Below are positions 1 to 6,754 of a stretch of 10,739 nt of DNA, piece by piece; the first letter of the stretch is position 1, and every line of letters begins with the position of its first letter. The stretch is from Thermoplasmata archaeon. GTDB taxonomy: Archaea > Thermoplasmatota > Thermoplasmata > Thermoplasmatales > Thermoplasmataceae. Position numbers and translations under genes: made by a program. The DNA lies in NCBI GenBank assembly GCA_021850835.1, contig JAJZKS010000038.1, positions 1-10,739 on the forward strand, written 5' to 3'. Under the pieces are notes generated by a model. It searched no databases and was not told the DNA's origin. It saw nothing but the letters and a program-made list of their open reading frames with translations.

Positions 1-101
1 CAGCAGCTTCCCAGATGAATGCCAAACATCATGTGGATGAGGCCATATCAGCACTGAAAAAAATTCGTGAGGATGCAGAGAGGCAAGCATCACAACAATA
101 A
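1..101 (+). CDS. C-terminal end of an unidentified protein (5' truncated)
   Basis: An open frame enters from the left edge (codons from position 3) and stops with TAA at 99-101, giving the last 32 residues of a protein. The tail is polar and helical, with alternating charged and alanine residues around VDEAISALKKI, and ends in a glutamine/serine-rich tip. That is too little to name a family. The stop is only 27 bp before the dehydrogenase start on the same strand, so the two genes are probably co-transcribed. A 104-codon frame at 67-381 overlaps both genes and is a shadow. Confidence 0.55.
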   Translation, partial: AASQMNAKHHVDEAISALKKIREDAERQASQQ

Positions 102-128
102 AATCGATTTAGGGGATGTTAACTTCAA

Positions 129-875
129 ATGTCAGATATTTCAAGCAATAAGACTGTGCTGGTTACTGGGGGAAGCAGGGGTATTGGAAAGGCCATATCT
201 CTGGAACTGGCCGCGAAAGGTTACGACATTATCTTTACCTTCAATTCAGACCGGAAGGAAGCTGAACGGGCTACTGCTGAAATTTCGGCGATTGGAGCCA
301 ATTCAGAGCCAATCCAGGTTGACCTTACCTCAAGATCGCAGATCGAAGCATTCACTGGAAAGCTGCTGGAAAGGGGAATAAGGCTCTTTGCACTCGTAAA
401 TAATGCCGGAATATATCAGGGAACAACCCTTGATGAGATCAAGGATGAGGATTGGGAGAAGATTATTGGCCTCAACCTTTCGGCTCCTTTCTACCTTGCA
501 AGAAACCTGAATAAAACCATAGTTGATGGCGGTTCCATCGTGAATATTTCATCTGTTTATGGATTCAGGGCAGATCCTTGGGCCCATGGTTACCAGGCTT
601 CAAAGGCCGCATTAATCCACCTGACCAGGGGGCTCGCCAAGGAACTGGCTCCCAGAATAAGGGTGAATGCTATTGCACCGGGATATGTCAGGACTGACAT
701 GAACCGTGAGGGATGGGAAAATGAATCATTCAGCAGCAAGATTAAGAAAGCGACGCCAATGAAAAGATGGGGTGAGCCCGAAGACATTGGCAGGGCAGTG
801 GCTTTTCTCCTAAATCCTGAAAACACCTTCATTACTGGCCATACGCTGGTTGTGGACGGCGGAATAGGACTTTAA
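129..875 (+). CDS. Short-chain dehydrogenase/reductase, FabG-like
   Basis: This is a classical SDR of 248 residues, the normal length for the family, and a cytosolic NAD(P)-dependent oxidoreductase. The Rossmann dinucleotide motif TGGSRGIG is at residues 13-20, NNAG at 91-94 and the structural Asn of the catalytic tetrad near 116. Ser142 is followed 13 residues later by Tyr155 in YQASK, with Lys159. APGYVRTDM and a terminal VVDGG-containing segment complete the fold. These features match the 3-oxoacyl-ACP reductase (FabG) type. In archaea, which lack a bacterial fatty-acid synthase, such proteins often reduce other ketones or oxidise sugars or alcohols, so the substrate is unknown. The ATG at 129 is preceded by a weak GGGGATG purine stretch. 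It sits 27 bp behind the upstream partial gene and converges on the FAS1 gene. Confidence 0.9.
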   Translation: MSDISSNKTVLVTGGSRGIGKAISLELAAKGYDIIFTFNSDRKEAERATAEISAIGANSEPIQVDLTSRSQIEAFTGKLLERGIRLFALVNNAGIYQGTTLDEIKDEDWEKIIGLNLSAPFYLARNLNKTIVDGGSIVNISSVYGFRADPWAHGYQASKAALIHLTRGLAKELAPRIRVNAIAPGYVRTDMNREGWENESFSSKIKKATPMKRWGEPEDIGRAVAFLLNPENTFITGHTLVVDGGIGL

Positions 876-902
876 GAAAATGAACTTGATGCCAGATGTG
901 AA

Positions 903-1376
903 CTATGGCGGGAAAAGGACAGTATCGATTGTGTGAATAACACCATTATCAGCAGCAAGGTCTGCAGACACTATATTTGCATCATTGATCTTGATATGGG
1001 TCCTAAAAAATCCCGATGCCCTAATTACAAGTTTTTTCCCGCACAGCGCTTCAAGCTCCAGATGCCCTTTCTTCTTCAGAGACTCCATAAGTACCTTGGT
1101 GGGGTAGTAACCTTTCACCACATGATACTTTACAAGTATCTGGAATTGGTCAGAATTTCCCTGCGCGACCTTGAATTTTCCTGCATGTCCCTGTGCGACC
1201 GCGATATCAATGGGGGCGAATACGGTTATGGGCCCTTCTCCATCTAAAATGCCAATAATTTGTGAGGATTTGAATGAATCCGTAATGATCTTGAGTTTAT
1301 CCGATGATGACATGAGGGCTAATGCCGAACCCATGTTCGGTGATATCTTAGGTATATTGTAAAAATGTTGGTACAA
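903..1376 (-). CDS. Single-domain fasciclin (FAS1) protein
   Basis: The FAS1 hallmarks are in order: TVFAPID at residues 51-57 (H1 motif), YHVV at 84-87, and the H2 motif NGVIHTIDTVL at 144-154 just before the end. The FAS1 domain fills the whole protein, 157 residues from TTG 1376. An ATG at 1334 (residue 15) is an attractive alternative start: an AATATA-like box at about 1351-1358 lies some 20-25 bp upstream of it, and the domain still begins intact. FAS1 domains usually act in adhesion at the cell surface. Here there is no signal peptide, lipobox or membrane helix, so the location is unclear. The gene lies 57 bp downstream of the triple-repeat protein on the same strand and converges on the dehydrogenase. 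Family assignment is firm; role and start are not. Confidence 0.85.
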   Translation of the reverse strand: MYQHFYNIPKISPNMGSALALMSSSDKLKIITDSFKSSQIIGILDGEGPITVFAPIDIAVAQGHAGKFKVAQGNSDQFQILVKYHVVKGYYPTKVLMESLKKKGHLELEALCGKKLVIRASGFFRTHIKINDANIVSADLAADNGVIHTIDTVLFPP

Positions 1377-1433
1377 TAGATCACTTGATTCTATATGAAG
1401 AAACGAATATAGGCCAGAGTAGAACTATCCAAT

Positions 1434-2003
1434 TTACTGGGATGAGCTTTTGAGCATTTCTATCAGTTCGCTGGCTTCCTTCCTGGTGAGTTCTTCCAGC
1501 TGCCCCTTTCTGAGTTTCTTAAGGTAAGAACTTATTGTCCCGGTTCCATTGGGGGACTTCTGTAAACTCTGTATGAACTTAAGCTGCTTTGAGGTTGGAG
1601 CCAGCTCAGATGCGTCTAGCCTATCTCCCCTGGGCATTTTCATAAGGGAGTCAATAAGTTCAGAGGCTTCGTTGATGGCAAGTTCGTTCACCGAGGTCTT
1701 TCCCAGTTTGTGAAGATACTCCCTCGCAGCATTTCTTCTCTCTTCAGTGTCCTGAAGATTTGTCAGGAAGCTTATCTGCTTGCCTGTTGCAAATCCTGCA
1801 GAAATATTTTCGCCCTCTACTTTTATCGCCTTAAGCCGGTCTATAAGTTCAGAGGTTTCGGGAACAGAAAGTTCGCTTATGCTTCCCTTTTCCTTAGAAT
1901 CAAGGAATTTGAAGACTACTTCCTCACGTTCTGGGGATGCGCTTCTCAGTTTGTCTATAAAATCTAACTGTTTCTTTGTCGGTGCAGAACTTCTTTCAGC
2001 CAT
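1434..2003 (-). CDS. Protein of three tandem ~52-residue helical repeats, function unknown
   Basis: The 189-residue protein is almost entirely three copies of one module, at about residues 7-59, 71-121 and 135-186. Each copy opens with (A/F)(P/A)T-x-KQ followed by a hydrophobic helix (LDFIDKL, ISFLTNL, LKFIQSL). A charged middle section then leads to a closing S/N/EEL...(E/K)(T/A)SELI helix (TSELIDRL, ASELIDSL, ASELIEML). Similar T-x-KQ ... AS-x-LI modules are known, from memory, as small appended units in phage and DNA-metabolism proteins, usually one per protein. That parallel is recollection, not a search result. There is no signal peptide or transmembrane segment, so it is probably cytosolic. 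The ATG at 2003 has a purine-rich GAGAGGAA ribosome-binding candidate at 2013-2020. A TTTAAA box near 2087-2092 could be the promoter, leaving a leader of roughly 60 nt. Confidence 0.8.
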   Translation of the reverse strand: MAERSSAPTKKQLDFIDKLRSASPEREEVVFKFLDSKEKGSISELSVPETSELIDRLKAIKVEGENISAGFATGKQISFLTNLQDTEERRNAAREYLHKLGKTSVNELAINEASELIDSLMKMPRGDRLDASELAPTSKQLKFIQSLQKSPNGTGTISSYLKKLRKGQLEELTRKEASELIEMLKSSSQ

Positions 2004-2146
2004 AGATATCCGTTCCTCTCTTAGGTTTCAACTCTGATCATACCAGATTGGCGTTGGCAACCCATGTCTTAGAGGCTTGATTTTACTTTAAATTTTGGCA
2101 AGCCACCTATATGGACGAGCCTCCTAGAATATGTATGGGGAGAAAG

Positions 2147-3322
2147 TCAATTGCCCGATGATTGAAAGTCCTGTTTAATCTTCTCCCTGAAATCAGCATC
2201 TTCTGTATATTTTCTGGCGGTGTCGCTGAGAACCTCAATAACCAAGTCCAGTGCTTTCCTTGCCCTGGGCGATTTGGCCGCTTCGAGTGAAACATGTGAG
2301 TGCCACGGCGTGCCTTCATCAGCGATCTGGAAATCCACTTCAAGTGCAGGCTTAACCTGTGATACATTGGCAAAGTCAGTGGAACCCCCAGGCTGCTTGG
2401 AGAAAGTTTCTTCCAGAGGAGGGCACTGAGCTCCCTTTTCGTTCAGCCTGTCCCTGATGTAGTTGGATAAGGTAGAATTTATCTTTGTGGTGGCAAAAAG
2501 TGGCCCGATTTCCTTTATTTTATGGCGGGTTTCGGTAGCGTTTGCGCAACCTTCCACTATCTTCTCGAATCTTTTCACAAGCTCCCCATGGTATTTCACG
2601 CTGGAAGACCTTATGCCATAGACAAGCACAGCCCTCTCCGGTGTAACATTGGATGCCGTCCCCCCTTCCTTTATTATGCCATGAATTACTACATTGAGGT
2701 CCCTTCTCACATGCTGCCTCATCATGTTCACACCCGTATACGTTAGTATTGCAGCATCAAGGGCGCTCCTTCCTTTATCTGGATCTGCAGCTTCATGGGA
2801 AGCAAGCCCCGTGAAAGTTACTTCATAATCCCGGACAGCCAGAGATTGTCTTCCCACATCCCAGCTGTCTCCGGGGTGGGAGCCGAGTACAAGGTCCACA
2901 TCCTCGAAGACCCCACTGTTTGCCATGAGTATCTTGGACCCAGAGAATTCTCCACTTCCTTCCTCATCGGGCGTTCCAATGACAACTATCTTCCCGTTTT
3001 GGATTTTTTCAGTGGACCTGATTGCAGAGAAAAGTGCAGAAGCTGCAATGAGGTTATGGCCGCACGCATGGCCTATCCCGGGGAGTGCATCATATTCAGC
3101 TAAGAACGCCACAGTTGGTCCTCCCCTTCCGATGGCCTTTTCAGCACGGAATGCGGTAGGTATTCCATTGTAGTGCTCTTTTACCTGAAATCCTCTTGAC
3201 TTCAACACATTGATTAGGTATTCTGCTGATTTGAATTCCTGGCTGCCAGCCTCATTCAGTTCATGTATCTTTAGGGCAACGTCCCACTGGGTAGCACCCT
3301 GAAAATCCTTTAAGCTTGCCAT
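2147..3322 (-). CDS. M20-family metallopeptidase/amidohydrolase (AbgB/PM20D2-like)
   Basis: This is a cytosolic zinc-dependent amidase of the M20 family. Numbering here is from the TTG at 3328. AEYDALPGIGHACGHN at residues 77-92 supplies the first metal ligands and is diagnostic of the AbgA/AbgB and PM20D2 branch. DEEGSGE at 121-127 carries the catalytic and ligand glutamates, GSHPG is at 149-153, GGSTDFANVSQ is near 314-324 and the late histidine ligand lies in PWHSH at 341-345. The dimerisation domain occupies roughly residues 165-280. Relatives cleave aminobenzoyl-glutamate or beta-alanyl/gamma-aminobutyryl dipeptides; the substrate here is unknown. I chose ATG 3322 (391 aa) over TTG 3328 because an ATTAAAT box is centred 25 bp upstream, as expected for a leaderless transcript. 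The gene lies 71 bp downstream of the DUF71 gene but seems to have its own promoter. Confidence 0.9.
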   Translation of the reverse strand: MASLKDFQGATQWDVALKIHELNEAGSQEFKSAEYLINVLKSRGFQVKEHYNGIPTAFRAEKAIGRGGPTVAFLAEYDALPGIGHACGHNLIAASALFSAIRSTEKIQNGKIVVIGTPDEEGSGEFSGSKILMANSGVFEDVDLVLGSHPGDSWDVGRQSLAVRDYEVTFTGLASHEAADPDKGRSALDAAILTYTGVNMMRQHVRRDLNVVIHGIIKEGGTASNVTPERAVLVYGIRSSSVKYHGELVKRFEKIVEGCANATETRHKIKEIGPLFATTKINSTLSNYIRDRLNEKGAQCPPLEETFSKQPGGSTDFANVSQVKPALEVDFQIADEGTPWHSHVSLEAAKSPRARKALDLVIEVLSDTARKYTEDADFREKIKQDFQSSGN

Positions 3323-3343
3323 ACGCAATTATGTGGTATTTGC

Positions 3344-3350
3344 ATTTAAT
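3344..3350 (-). promoter_or_regulatory. TATA-like box for the M20 gene
   Basis: On the minus strand the sequence reads ATTAAAT, centred about 25 bp before the ATG at 3322. This is the spacing expected for an archaeal TATA box when the transcript starts at or next to the start codon. No Shine-Dalgarno sequence intervenes. Confidence 0.4.
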
Positions 3351-3393
3351 CATTTTTCAGAATTTAGAATGGGAATTCAAGTGATCCAAGTTT

Positions 3394-4071
3394 CTATTCA
3401 GGAACTAAATCAGTGAAGTAAAACCCGTCCCTTAAAACTGATTCTCCAGTTCTTATCCTTATTGGCTCCTTAAAGAAAGGTGCACTGTATACGAATGTGT
3501 GGAACTCCCCGTTCTCTCCACAGGGGTCAACGCCGCTTGGCAGTTTTTCGAGGAATTCTTGGTCGAAATCAGCTCCCCCCAGTGATATACCCACCTTCGC
3601 TGGATCCAGGCAGGACACTTTGGCCCTAATTCCAGCATCGAAAATTTCCTTGGCAAGCCTAGTCGTATCCTTTCCCCATAGCGGGAAAACTGGCTCAATC
3701 CCCGTTCCTTCCATCATTCTGATTCTGTAATCCCTCACATCCTGAAGAAAGATGTCACCAAAAATCATATATTTGACACCCTGGTGTTTTAGTTTGCCTA
3801 TTGCTTCTTGCATTGCGCCCTCATAGTTCTCATTGGTGCTCTTTTTTGGTATTTTAACCTTAAGAATTGGCAAACTACAGGCCCTTGCCTGCCTTTGGAG
3901 CAGATCTTCCCTGACGCCATGCATGGAGACCCGTTCATAATCTGAATTTACAGTGGTCAGAAGGGTTACCACATCGTACCTGCCGGAGTTTAACACCTCA
4001 AAAAGTGCCATGGAAGAATCTTTTCCGGAACTCCATGACATTGCTGCCTTTGGTGCATCACTGTTAACCAT
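3394..4071 (-). CDS. DUF71/COG2102 ATP pyrophosphatase, Dph6-like
   Basis: The 225-residue protein is an adenine-nucleotide alpha-hydrolase of the DUF71 family. The PP-loop SSGKDSS is at residues 14-20, a conserved HGVRE at 51-55, FGDIFLQD at 104-111, FPLWGKDT at 129-136 and the C-terminal signature GENGEFHTF at 185-193. The best-known member, Dph6, amidates diphthine with ammonium and ATP, the last step of diphthamide formation on elongation factor 2. That modification is expected in archaea. The usual Dph6 signature is close to EGGEFET. Here it reads ENGEFHT, closer to the other DUF71 subgroup that has been linked to cobamide salvage, so the exact role is open. ATG 4071 has a CTAATAAG box 26 bp upstream. 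The start is divergent from the NRAMP gene. Confidence 0.85.
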   Translation of the reverse strand: MVNSDAPKAAMSWSSGKDSSMALFEVLNSGRYDVVTLLTTVNSDYERVSMHGVREDLLQRQARACSLPILKVKIPKKSTNENYEGAMQEAIGKLKHQGVKYMIFGDIFLQDVRDYRIRMMEGTGIEPVFPLWGKDTTRLAKEIFDAGIRAKVSCLDPAKVGISLGGADFDQEFLEKLPSGVDPCGENGEFHTFVYSAPFFKEPIRIRTGESVLRDGFYFTDLVPE

Positions 4072-4093
4072 TGGAAATGCCAGAACTGTTTTC

Positions 4094-4101
4094 CTTATTA
4101 G
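4094..4101 (-). promoter_or_regulatory. TATA-like box for the DUF71 gene
   Basis: CTAATAAG on the minus strand is centred about 26 bp before the ATG at 4071. This fits a leaderless transcript running away from the NRAMP gene. Confidence 0.35.
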
Positions 4102-4173
4102 TTTTTCAGTTCATATGAGGAATATTCAGTATTTCACGCATGCCCGAGTGTAGTACTATTATCATTTTATTTC

Positions 4174-4181
4174 GATTAAAC
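4174..4181 (+). promoter_or_regulatory. Possible TATA box for the NRAMP gene
   Basis: GATTAAAC lies about 80 bp before the ATG at 4259. It would place transcription initiation near 4200-4205, leaving a leader of about 55 nt that contains the palindrome at 4214-4227 and the GGAG at 4247-4250. The box is weak and other AT-rich stretches are nearby. Confidence 0.3.
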
Positions 4182-4213
4182 TCTTGAAAATTCTAATCCT
4201 ACGAAAACATTTT

Positions 4214-4227
4214 TTAGGTTCACCTAA
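4214..4227 (+). promoter_or_regulatory. Palindrome TTAGGT-TC-ACCTAA, candidate metal-regulator operator
   Basis: A perfect 6-bp inverted repeat with a 2-bp spacer stands 31 bp before the ATG of the NRAMP transporter. The half-site TTAGGT/ACCTAA matches the core of boxes bound by DtxR-family regulators (IdeR, MntR, SirR and MtsR types). These repress metal uptake genes when iron or manganese is plentiful. Position just after the inferred transcription start would allow repression. The match is from memory of published boxes; binding is inferred. Confidence 0.55.
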
Positions 4228-4246
4228 TTTACTTGAGACTGACTTT

Positions 4247-4250
4247 GGAG
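4247..4250 (+). promoter_or_regulatory. Ribosome-binding site GGAG that decides the NRAMP start
   Basis: GGAG ends 8 bp before ATG 4259, good spacing for a Shine-Dalgarno sequence. The longer frame from TTG 4184 has no such site, and the palindrome at 4214-4227 would lie inside its coding sequence. Confidence 0.55.
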
Positions 4251-4258
4251 ATTGCCAG

Positions 4259-5518
4259 ATGACATTGATTGGCAGCGGGGAAGCTATTAAATACCTAAAT
4301 AGCAGACTTAAGGGGAACGGATTCTTCAAGCAATTCGGACCAGCATGGCTTGTCATGATGGCAGATGTGGATGCAGCCTGTATTATCGGTGGCGCACAAA
4401 CTGGTGCCCTGTACGGATATGGGCTTATATGGCTCTTCCTGGTTCTCATAATCCCATTATACATCGTCCAGGAACTTGCAGGCCGAATTAGCATTGCCAC
4501 AAGAAAAGGTCTTGGAACAGTTATACGGGAAAATTACGGAAGAAGAGTTTCCCTTTTGATGACAGTGCCCATGGCAATAACTGATGTAGTAACTTATGCA
4601 ATCGAATATATTGGCATAGCAGTGGGTCTAGAGATTGTCGGCCTATCTATTTACTTGACTATCCCAGTGATTTATTTAATGCACATTTTGCTGGTAACCA
4701 AGAGGAAGTATGTAAAGGCAGAAAGGCCCCTTATACTTGTGAGCTTAATCTTGCTCGCCAGCCTGACAATTACACTTTTGATGAAAGGTATTGAGCCGCT
4801 TGGATCCCGCCTTGCAGATCCCATGCAATTTCAAGTTTCACCTACATTTTTCTTTCTTCTTGCAGCAAATGTGGGTGCAGTAGTAATGCCATTCATGATT
4901 TTCTTTCAGGCATCGGCTACAGGCATCAAGTCCAAGGAACTGAATCTGGAAGATAATGCATGCCAGAAGCGGAAATCGCTTGGTATAATGAGGAAAGAAA
5001 CTTTGATCGGAGCAATTGCTACTGAAATCCTCATGATAATTATTGAAATGACTTTTACAGGAGTAAAAGGGGCAAGCCAAAGTGGGGCCTTTGCGACTGC
5101 ATCTCAGCTGGGGGCAGTGCTCTCTCCAATAGCTGGAAAGTATTCACTCATAATTTTTGGATTGGGGCTCATATCCGCTAGCTTTGTTGCACTTGTAGTC
5201 ATTTCCCTAGCTAGTGCGTGGGGACTTGCAGAATCCATAGGGGTGAAGAAGGAATCAGTGTGGGTAATTTATGTGATTGAAAGCCTTCCAGCAGTTGTGG
5301 CAGCTATGCTGATTCCTTCAGGATTGCTGGTCAATGCCTCTCTCTACCTTCTGGTAACATTTGTGTTTGTTCTTATTGGCCCGATGCTCATACTGGGCAT
5401 AATAGGGAAAAGCAGCAGGATAATGGGAGAACTTGCAAACAGAAAGGCATATCAGGCCATCTACTGGACTACGTTTGGTGCTATAATTTCAACGGCCCTC
5501 ATATCATTGGCTTTTTAA
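4259..5518 (+). CDS. NRAMP-family divalent metal transporter with divergent metal-site motifs
   Basis: The 419-residue inner membrane protein has about 11 hydrophobic helices and the NRAMP N-terminal pattern FGPAWLVMMADVDAA (residues 26-40). Proteins of this family couple uptake of Mn2+, Fe2+ or, in the NRMT branch, Mg2+ to ion gradients. In canonical members helix 1 carries DPGN and helix 6 carries MPH. Here the helix-1 motif is D36-V-D-A39 and helix 6 reads MPFM at 210-213. The first Asp and the helix-6 Met are kept, while the Asn ligand and the His are lost and an extra acid is gained. This resembles NRAMP-related branches rather than MntH, so the substrate may not be manganese. ATG 4259 was chosen over TTG 4184 because of the GGAG site and because the extra 25 residues do not look like NRAMP sequence. 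The operator-like palindrome upstream suggests metal control. Confidence 0.85.
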   Translation: MTLIGSGEAIKYLNSRLKGNGFFKQFGPAWLVMMADVDAACIIGGAQTGALYGYGLIWLFLVLIIPLYIVQELAGRISIATRKGLGTVIRENYGRRVSLLMTVPMAITDVVTYAIEYIGIAVGLEIVGLSIYLTIPVIYLMHILLVTKRKYVKAERPLILVSLILLASLTITLLMKGIEPLGSRLADPMQFQVSPTFFFLLAANVGAVVMPFMIFFQASATGIKSKELNLEDNACQKRKSLGIMRKETLIGAIATEILMIIIEMTFTGVKGASQSGAFATASQLGAVLSPIAGKYSLIIFGLGLISASFVALVVISLASAWGLAESIGVKKESVWVIYVIESLPAVVAAMLIPSGLLVNASLYLLVTFVFVLIGPMLILGIIGKSSRIMGELANRKAYQAIYWTTFGAIISTALISLAF

Positions 5519-5521
5519 AAA

Positions 5522-5736
5522 AAGTAATATGCTGTTGTCTTAGAACCACAGGTAGAAGGCGGTTACTCCGTGAAGGTACCTGCATTTCCCGGTTGCATAT
5601 CAGAATGAGATTCCGCTGAAGTGGCGTTGAAAAACATCAAAGATAAAGATGAGATCTGCAGATATACTGCAAGCCTCAGGAAACATGGGGAACCAATTAC
5701 GGTTGAAATATTGGTGAAAGTCCCATGGACGCCTAA
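5522..5736 (+). pseudogene. Decayed hicB antitoxin copy
   Basis: This stretch aligns codon for codon with the intact hicB at 8369-8578, with blocks such as GAACCACAGG, GGTTGCATATCAGAA and AACATCAAAGAT nearly unchanged. The GTG start is gone, replaced by AAG followed by a TAA. The GGA codon after ISE has become TGA near 5607. A one-base loss near 5720 shifts the frame before the natural end. It begins only 4 bp after the stop of the NRAMP gene and therefore has no obvious promoter of its own. The product would have been the small HicB fold (LEPQ...GGYSVKVPAFPGC), the antitoxin to HicA. Confidence 0.85.
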
Positions 5737-5953
5737 ATTGGCAGTCCTTTCAGGATAGGATGTAATAAAGGCCCTAACAAGAATTGGATTTTAAATAGGC
5801 CATCAACTAGGAAGGCACATAATTTTGCGGAAAGAGAAGAGGTCGGTGTGTACTGTTTCAGTGCCAAACCACAATGAACTGAAAGCTGGCACTTTGAGGG
5901 CCACCGTCAATCAAGCTGGCCTTAATGTTGGGGAATTTTCAAGACTTATCCTA
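5729..5953 (+). pseudogene. Decayed hicA toxin copy
   Basis: Homologous to the intact hicA at 8571-8792 over its full length. The ATG start has become ACG (5729), and in-frame stops TAG and TAA replace codons at positions equivalent to residues 10 and 22. One codon has been inserted after the KEK-equivalent segment, and the natural stop is lost through an extra base. The distal open portion (5825 onward) is still recognisable as VSVPNHNELKAGTLRA and retains the His codon of the catalytic region (GRH in place of GSH). The overlapping hicB-hicA arrangement of the intact pair is preserved, so the pair was duplicated or acquired as a unit and then decayed. Confidence 0.85.
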
Positions 5954-6095
5954 TGTCCCAGTCAAATTGGAGGAACGGCCTATTTAAGAGAAAAAGCGGA
6001 ACTCTGGCAGTAAAAAAGAACCTAAAACTAATACGGCATGGGGTCCTAGAGATATAGCTTGCAACAGCTGATTTTTCACGCATTGAGTTGGTATC

Positions 6096-6509
6096 TCATC
6101 CAGTTATCACAACATCACATTCTTCTCTCAGTTTCTCTAGAATCATTATGATCTCTTTTTCCGGCCTGAAGTAAACAGAGAGGCCCATGAGCTTCGCAAG
6201 TCCCAGAGAGTAGCAGTCTCCAATGGAGATTGAGTATCGGCATTTTAATTCAGCCGCAAGGTCATGAACCCCTTCGTGCGATACAATTTTTAAAAGATTG
6301 GAGGCTAATAAATCATCTACGACCCTTCGCCCACTTTCTACCCCAATTTTCCTGTATACAACATAACTGAGTTCAGTGAGTGACATTCTGGAAATATATG
6401 CATCTACAGAGTTATGGACTATCTTGTTATACAAATTTTCATTCTTGCCGTCAAGAACATCCAGTAACACTCCAGTGTCCAGCACAATAGCATCAGGACT
6501 ACTGCTCAT
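6096..6509 (-). CDS. vapC: VapC-type PIN-domain ribonuclease toxin
   Basis: The 137-residue PIN-domain protein has its acidic metal site at Asp11 (VLDTGVLLDVL), Glu46 (SLTELSYVVY) and Asp98 (SIGDCYSLGLAK). The usual fourth acid is probably supplied from RPEKEI near residues 115-120, a pattern seen in archaeal PIN toxins. VapC proteins cleave tRNA or rRNA with Mg2+/Mn2+ and are neutralised by the cognate VapB. The ATG at 6509 lies inside the end of the upstream antitoxin gene (11-bp overlap), which is typical translational coupling. The RNA target cannot be read from the sequence. Confidence 0.88.
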   Translation of the reverse strand: MSSSPDAIVLDTGVLLDVLDGKNENLYNKIVHNSVDAYISRMSLTELSYVVYRKIGVESGRRVVDDLLASNLLKIVSHEGVHDLAAELKCRYSISIGDCYSLGLAKLMGLSVYFRPEKEIIMILEKLREECDVVITG

Positions 6510-6729
6510 CTTCTCTTCTTCCTTCGTTCAGATCTTGAGATAAATCCAGTCCCCACAGTTGTTTTCTTACAGACTCGACCTTACTCATGTCGATTTCACT
6601 TCGTTTTAACAGATACTCAATAGCCTGGGCCAAAGTGACATTTTTTCCGGATTCAATCTGGATCTTGGATGCAAGTCTTAACAACTTTTCCTTTGTTTGC
6701 TTAGGAACTTTGATGGTGGTAGACTCCAT
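6499..6729 (-). CDS. vapB: VapB-type ribbon-helix-helix antitoxin
   Basis: The 76-residue protein begins with the short strand TTIKVPKQTKEKL and continues as two helices (LLRLASKI, TLAQAIEYLLKRS), the ribbon-helix-helix DNA-binding layout. Its acidic C-terminal tail (LNEGRREDEQ) is the part that normally wraps the toxin. It precedes and overlaps vapC by 11 bp. VapB dimers usually repress their own promoter together with VapC. Two TATACCGA repeats overlapping the start codon are the obvious operator, and a strong TATA box lies 30 bp upstream. Confidence 0.85.
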   Translation of the reverse strand: MESTTIKVPKQTKEKLLRLASKIQIESGKNVTLAQAIEYLLKRSEIDMSKVESVRKQLWGLDLSQDLNEGRREDEQ

Positions 6730-6745
6730 ATACCGAGTATACCGA
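6729..6745 (-). promoter_or_regulatory. Tandem TATACCGA repeats, candidate VapB operator
   Basis: TATACCGA occurs at 6729-6736 and again at 6738-6745 (TCGGTATA on the coding strand), a 9-bp period that overlaps the vapB start codon. Ribbon-helix-helix repressors bind short repeats of this size. Binding here would cover the transcription start expected from the TATA box at 6755-6762, giving simple autorepression. Confidence 0.5.
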
Positions 6746-6754
6746 AAGAGTACA

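Noticed and set aside
67..381. 104-codon plus-strand frame across the end of the first gene and the start of the dehydrogenase
   Set aside because: It overlaps the well-supported SDR gene in another frame and has no family features.
4184..4258. N-terminal extension of the NRAMP gene from TTG 4184
   Set aside because: The extra 25 residues do not resemble NRAMP, a GGAG site precedes ATG 4259, and the regulatory palindrome would fall inside the coding sequence.
5825..6013. 62-codon frame as an independent small gene
   Set aside because: Most of it is the surviving distal half of the dead hicA copy, running past the lost stop codon.
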